A DNA stretch of 64,000 bases from Elysia chlorotica (lineage: Eukaryota; Mollusca; Gastropoda; Plakobranchidae), in the NCBI GenBank assembly GCA_003991915.1, contig RQTK01000048.1, positions 407,898 through 471,897 on the forward strand, in the 5' to 3' direction. Shown piece by piece: positions 59,589 through 64,000 of this stretch. Positions within the stretch are counted from its first letter, which is position 1. Each line of letters begins with the position of its first letter. The position numbers and the translations under genes are program-made. The notes beneath the pieces were generated by a model that ran no database searches, had not been told where the DNA came from, and saw only the letters and a program-made list of their open reading frames with translations.

Positions 59589-61863
59589 ATTAACGTGAAC
59601 ATTCTTAATTGCCCCCCCCCCCCTTTTTTTAGTATTCTATAGTCCTAACAACACGCTATGCTTTTTTTTTTTTTTTTTTTTGGGGGTGTGGGAGCAGAGG
59701 CCAAGGTCTAGTCAGAAAAAGAAAACATTTTGCTTTTTTGCAACCTGTTGATGGACTTTAGTTCTGATTTAGATCCTCAAAGTCTGAAATCAAGTCTCAT
59801 AAAATTAATGGCACCGTTTCATAGGACGACCCACATCCCTTTTAGTGGGGCTTGTGAGGATGAAGACTCCACAGCCCTCCACAGATAATACCTCAATACC
59901 TGTCTTTGCACTCAGCTCCTTAGATCTAATGAAGCAGAGAAAGAAAAGCCACAGGATGGCACACCAGTATTTGAAGAGATTTTTTTTAAAGTCAGATCCC
60001 CAAATTAGGTTGCTTGAAAAAAAAATATCCCAAATATACAAAAAGACTAGATATATAATTATACATTTTGTACCTCTCCTCCATCATTACAAAGTGCATT
60101 ATAAGCAGAAAATATGATACAAATTTTCATCATAAGCTTAAGAAATCAATACTATACTAAATCTAGTGAAAGCATTACATTTACAGGTAGGCTTTTTTAG
60201 ATACATGTATGTACAAATCATGACAATGGTAGTTTTCATGTCTTTATTGCATTCAATAAAATTATCAAATTTGTTGACAAATATTTATTTTCTGAAAAAA
60301 TCAAAATATGTTAAATTGGAAACAATATTAATTCTGAATAATGCAGTATTTTGCACATACTAAAGACACTTATTTATATAAATGTGACTGATAATGACAA
60401 ATTAAACAACACTACAACAAAGTACAGGATGCGTGAGACAATAATTAAAAATATATCAATTAAAATTTCGATATAGCCACAATAGATAAAAAGCAGTCAC
60501 AACTATCAGAGGTACATTGTACTTGTATTTGCATCACTTGAGTAAAGTTAATACTAGAGCTCTACATTTTGTATACAAACAGAAGGTTGGGCATCACAAA
60601 TGTTCTGTAAAAACAGCCAAGTCCTCCAAAGCCATATTATTAACAGCTGACAGCTGAGTTGATTGCTTAAAAGTCCAATATCAGTACATTGTAGACCTAC
60701 TTTAAAGGCTATATTATGGACAGCTCCCAAGAACAATGTCTGTCAGTGTGGGGATACCTGGACTCTTGTCCCAGAAAGTCACATTTATAAGGACACCAAC
60801 CCTATCAGTTGGAGACGTAATCGGAAAAATTAATTTTAACCAGGGATCTTCTAATTGGTATAGCAATACCCTACCACTTGCCCCGGTTTCCCCACCCCCT
60901 GAACAGGTGTAGAAGAAATCTGATTTAGGCAGAATATTAAAGTAAAAACCTATAAAACGGGACTCCAAAACTTTCGTTTTTTTAAATGATGTCTGACACA
61001 TTAGATTCTACAAGAATGAACAATAAGTTCTCAATTCTGTTTGAGAAAATTTAAACATTTTCTTCTAATACATCAATGAATTTACTGGATAAAAGACATT
61101 TTTACAAATGTACAGTTTGAATTTAAAGCAATGGCATAATATTTCCAATATCTTAATTTATACTTGGCATTGCCACACAGACCAAATAAAGGTCCTCTAT
61201 AATAAACTACTAATCTTTCAAAATTAAAATGGAGAAGAAATAAGTTGGTTCAGCATGATAACAAAATTGAAAAAAGATACAAAGTTACAATTTTTAGCTT
61301 GCAGTCTGAATCACATCTGGTGCATTACCCACATAAAAGATGTTATCTTTTGGATCTGAAGTAAAGAAGTATAGACCTAAATATTCCTATTGAGAGAAGA
61401 TAAGAACAATTAAATTTTGTGTCCAATGTACATTTATTTACTTATTTGCAATTATTGATACTGATAAAGACAGATCGAATTTCCCTTGTGGATGAATACA
61501 ATTAATGTAGACATATCCTATCACACTCTCTCTCTATCATCTCATATGTCCAGTTCAGCAGATCAATGCTATTAACCTCTGGTCTAATAATTGCATATAT
61601 ACGTAAAAAACAACATTGAGAGATTAAGTTAAAAGTAGGCTGGAGCAAATTCGGCACAAAAGGGTCTCTTACATGATTTAACCCCTTCAGTAGGGACTAG
61701 TACCATTAGCTGCCACAAGAGGAACATGTTAACAGTATAGCAGTATCACATGAGAAGAGATGTGCACAAAATAAGAAAAAAATTGTTTTTAATAATATTA
61801 TAACATTAACAATTGGCAGTGGGGTACAAAAAAATAACACCTGACAGAAAAAAATAAAAATGT
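59589..61863. other. Convergent 3' spacer, GTF2H3 and VKOR
   Basis: The 2.3 kb between the two stop codons holds no supportable ORF. A plus-strand AATAAA at about 60255 and minus-strand AATAAA signals at about 60242 and 60270 lie within 30 bases of each other, so the transcripts may end in a shared zone. Poly-C and poly-T runs lie at 59610-59680, and a SINE at 60650-60905. Confidence 0.45.
60650..60905 (-). mobile_element. SINE copy, full-length type
   Basis: On the minus strand it has a head GGGGCAAGTGGTAGGGTATT with B box GAAGATCCCTGG. The core includes GTGACTTTCTGGGACAAGAG and the tail TTGGGAGCTGTCCATAATAT. It is colinear with the copies at 25740 and 41880. Confidence 0.75.
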
Positions 61864-62617
61864 TCACTTCCTTTTCTTTTTTGATGCTTGAATCTCATTG
61901 TTAACCGTGCGTCTGAGTTTCATTACTGAGATGACCAGGAGAAAGAAGTTGACGACGTACAAGGATACGCAGACCACGCAAAAATCTTGTAGAATAAAGA
62001 AGAGGATGTACCCTAGATAGACTGAGCCCAAATTTGCTACAATGCCTGCGATCGTCTGTACCACAGCTGATGACGAGGATGAGCTCACAGCTGAAAGAAA
62101 AAGAATTAAGTACAATAGATTTGATGCTGAACTATATTCAATTATGACCAGAAATTTGAAGCCAAGGTCTACAAAGACCGTTTATAATCACTGTCATTGC
62201 TGCATTGTTACAAATTTTTTTTTTAAAAACAATTTTACTGTCGGATAAAAGTGACATTTACACAATAATCAATTTTCGCCAGCCTCACCCTTATAATATT
62301 ATAAGAGGCCCATCAGCAGGTCTATGCCCCATTGTGATTGGCTGGGCACATCCCACTAGCCCATTTACTTAAGCCCAAACCTATTTACTTAGTGTTGCTC
62401 CATACCAATCAATCATTTACAATCGGTGAAGGCGCACTAAAATGCACTCCTATACAGGGTTGCTTACATTAAACATTGACAGAAGTAACAAGCAATCTCG
62501 CCCTTACCCAATGTCGCCATGAAGGTGTAAAATGCCATTCCATACACAGAGTTAGGTTGGTTCAGCAAGCTCGTCTTGGAAAAGATTTTCTCCACTAGTC
62601 CAAAGCCTTTAGAGTAC
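61864..62617 (-). CDS. VKORC1L1: Vitamin K epoxide reductase, VKORC1/VKORC1L1-like (exon 1 missing)
   Basis: Exons 62617-62508 (110 bases) and 62090-61864 join in phase 1. Exon 2 reads [20 protein letters not shown] then [17 protein letters not shown], matching the second exon of vertebrate VKORC1 in sequence, length and phase. Exon 3 contains [20 protein letters not shown] with the CxxC redox centre (FCVVC) in a membrane helix, a last helix [13 protein letters not shown], and a Lys-rich tail [10 protein letters not shown]. That tail is a plausible ER-retention signal. The enzyme reduces vitamin K epoxide/quinone in the ER membrane (established). The N-terminal helix and loop cysteines belong to exon 1, which I did not find up to 64000; it probably lies beyond the window. 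The choice between VKORC1 and VKORC1L1 is not settled. Confidence 0.9.
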
Positions 62618-64000
62618 CTAAAAATCATGATAAATTTGTTATGAATAAAAATGTATGTCCTGATGCAAATAATTAGCCTCCAACATTGCAATTTTTTACT
62701 AATATCTTTGTAAAAAAAAGTAACCTGCAGAATATAGGCACTCTTACAGTTTAATGACACAAACAATGTTTATAATCATGAATTCTAAAATATCAATTTA
62801 GATCCATTTATAGTGGAAACCTCATTACATGTATTCGAATTGCTTAGGATTTGATATAAACTTCAAATTTTAAAGAGGATATGAATTACACAAGGGGACA
62901 AATCTGAACCATAAAAGTGATAAAATTAGTTGACAGTTACTTACCTGTAATGAAAAACTACAATTATGGTAATTTCTTATTATTTTCAGAAAAGACAACT
63001 TTTCTTTCTTTACCTTCTCCCAACCCTATTTCTATGTCTTGAGCAGCAAAAAGCATTGAATTCAGCTTGACAGAAAGTACTTTTGTATTGCCTATAGGTG
63101 GTGTGAGCTTTGAATTTTAAAAGAGAATCAAACCAGAACCAGTCTCATTTTAATAGAGCCACAGAGAAAACAATTAACCTATTCTCTCGCATAATTTGGA
63201 TATTTTTAAAAGAAATTCGAATAATCAGACTTCATTATTTTGTGAGGTTTCCACTGTAATTTTTAATAGGTGGATGTGTGATTTTTAACACTTCAATCAT
63301 TATAATCCTTACAAAAATATAATAGAATCAGGGACTTGTATATGATCTATAATAACTGAAATTTACCAGATCTAAAGAAAAGTGCAAGTGTAACATGCAT
63401 TAGTAAAAAAATAAACTCATTTTGTTTAAAATTTGGCCCTATTGAGAAAAATGTCATCATAATCTAGATCTACAGTAAAAACCAAAGAATCTAGGTGAGT
63501 GTTTAAACGATATGTATTATTATTTCTCCGCCAAAATAATCAAAATTGAGATCTAGTTTTGAATTCCATTCTTGCTCCTGAATAATTTATATCTACGTAC
63601 AACATCATACAGAGTAGCTTACAACTACGAATACAGAAGAACTAAAATACAATGTGGGATTTTTGTGCGTAGATAGGAAAGAAGAGGTAAAGCCATGAAT
63701 AGTTGTAGGAGGAAGCTGGTACAGCTATATTGTGGAGGGGCCCCAAGACCAACGTCTGACAATTTTGTATGTGCTTTCAATGTAAGTCTATCATACTACA
63801 GAGCCACACATGGCTTCAACGAACTATTGAAAACAAACGAGCTAATTTGCAGACCCCAGCATAACAGGTGCCCAGTATTGTTGGGTGACTTGTGGACGAC
63901 CTTGAGACGTCATCTTGTGGCATCTACTCTCTCTGACTTGACCAATAGGCAATAAACTATCCCCCATTTATTGATCCTGGTACACATGTACATGTACTTT
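62618..64000. other. VKOR intron 1 (partial) and window end
   Basis: No exon with the expected Cys-containing N-terminal VKOR sequence is seen. The stretch holds a TIR element (62812-63256) and, near 63725-63770, a short SINE tail (CTATATTGTGG..GGGGCCCCAAGACC). The ORF across the latter is repeat-derived. Confidence 0.5.
62812..63256. mobile_element. TA-flanked CAGTGGAAACCTC MITE
   Basis: The left TAGTGGAAACCTCATTAC and the right, inverted CAGTGGAAACCTCACAAA, are terminal inverted repeats flanked by TA. ATTCGAAT occurs inside both arms. It is the same general class as the element at 39161 and has no ORF. Confidence 0.75.

Noticed and set aside
63695..63955. Plus-strand ORF of 86 codons at the window end
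   Set aside because: Overlaps a SINE tail (GGGGCCCCAAGACC motif); no protein similarity.

Overview
The window is eukaryotic, most likely from a lophotrochozoan and probably a gastropod mollusc. It is AT-rich, with genes of 3 to 12 short exons and GT/AG introns. The animal gene set is ordinary, but the introns and spacers carry tRNA-derived SINEs, small terminal-inverted-repeat (TIR) elements and long AG/CT microsatellites. No bacterial, viral, CRISPR or operon structure is visible. The taxonomic placement is inference; the gene identities rest on protein similarity recalled from memory.

Six protein genes alternate strictly in orientation. (1) ALKBH4, plus strand, 759-2651, three exons, complete at 302 residues. 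(2) A TLDc-domain protein of the MEAK7/Rtc5 type, minus strand, 19969 down to at least 9862, eleven exons located and the last one(s) missing. (3) A ZDHHC5/8-type protein S-palmitoyltransferase, plus strand, 20759-30884. (4) NPRL3 (GATOR1 subunit), minus strand, 48427-42650, eight exons, 617 residues. (5) GTF2H3 (TFIIH p34), plus strand, 50296-59588, twelve exons, 302 residues. (6) A VKORC1/VKORC1L1-type vitamin K epoxide reductase, minus strand, exons 2 and 3 at 62617-61864, first exon not found. Genes 2/3 and 4/5 are head-to-head across 0.8 and 1.9 kb spacers, each holding a YY1-like motif. The other neighbours converge tail-to-tail.

The spacers and introns hold a LINE 3' remnant at 7.2 kb, at least two SINE head types, piggyBac-like TTAA elements (10.1, 31.4 and 56.3 kb), CAGT-ended TA-flanked elements (17.9, 39.2, 41.2 and 62.8 kb), and several local tandem duplications.

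The most unusual points are these. A 44-nt perfect match to the spliced exon 5/6 junction of the TLDc gene lies inside the LINE remnant. Two independent tandem duplications (ZDHHC exon 2 and GTF2H3 exon 4) each copied a 3' splice site plus the start of its exon, so that use of the upstream copy runs into a stop. An unassigned acidic two-exon coding tail lies at 4.0-4.6 kb on the minus strand. I saw no convincing wholly new biological system; the novelty is in these gene-structure and mobile-element events.
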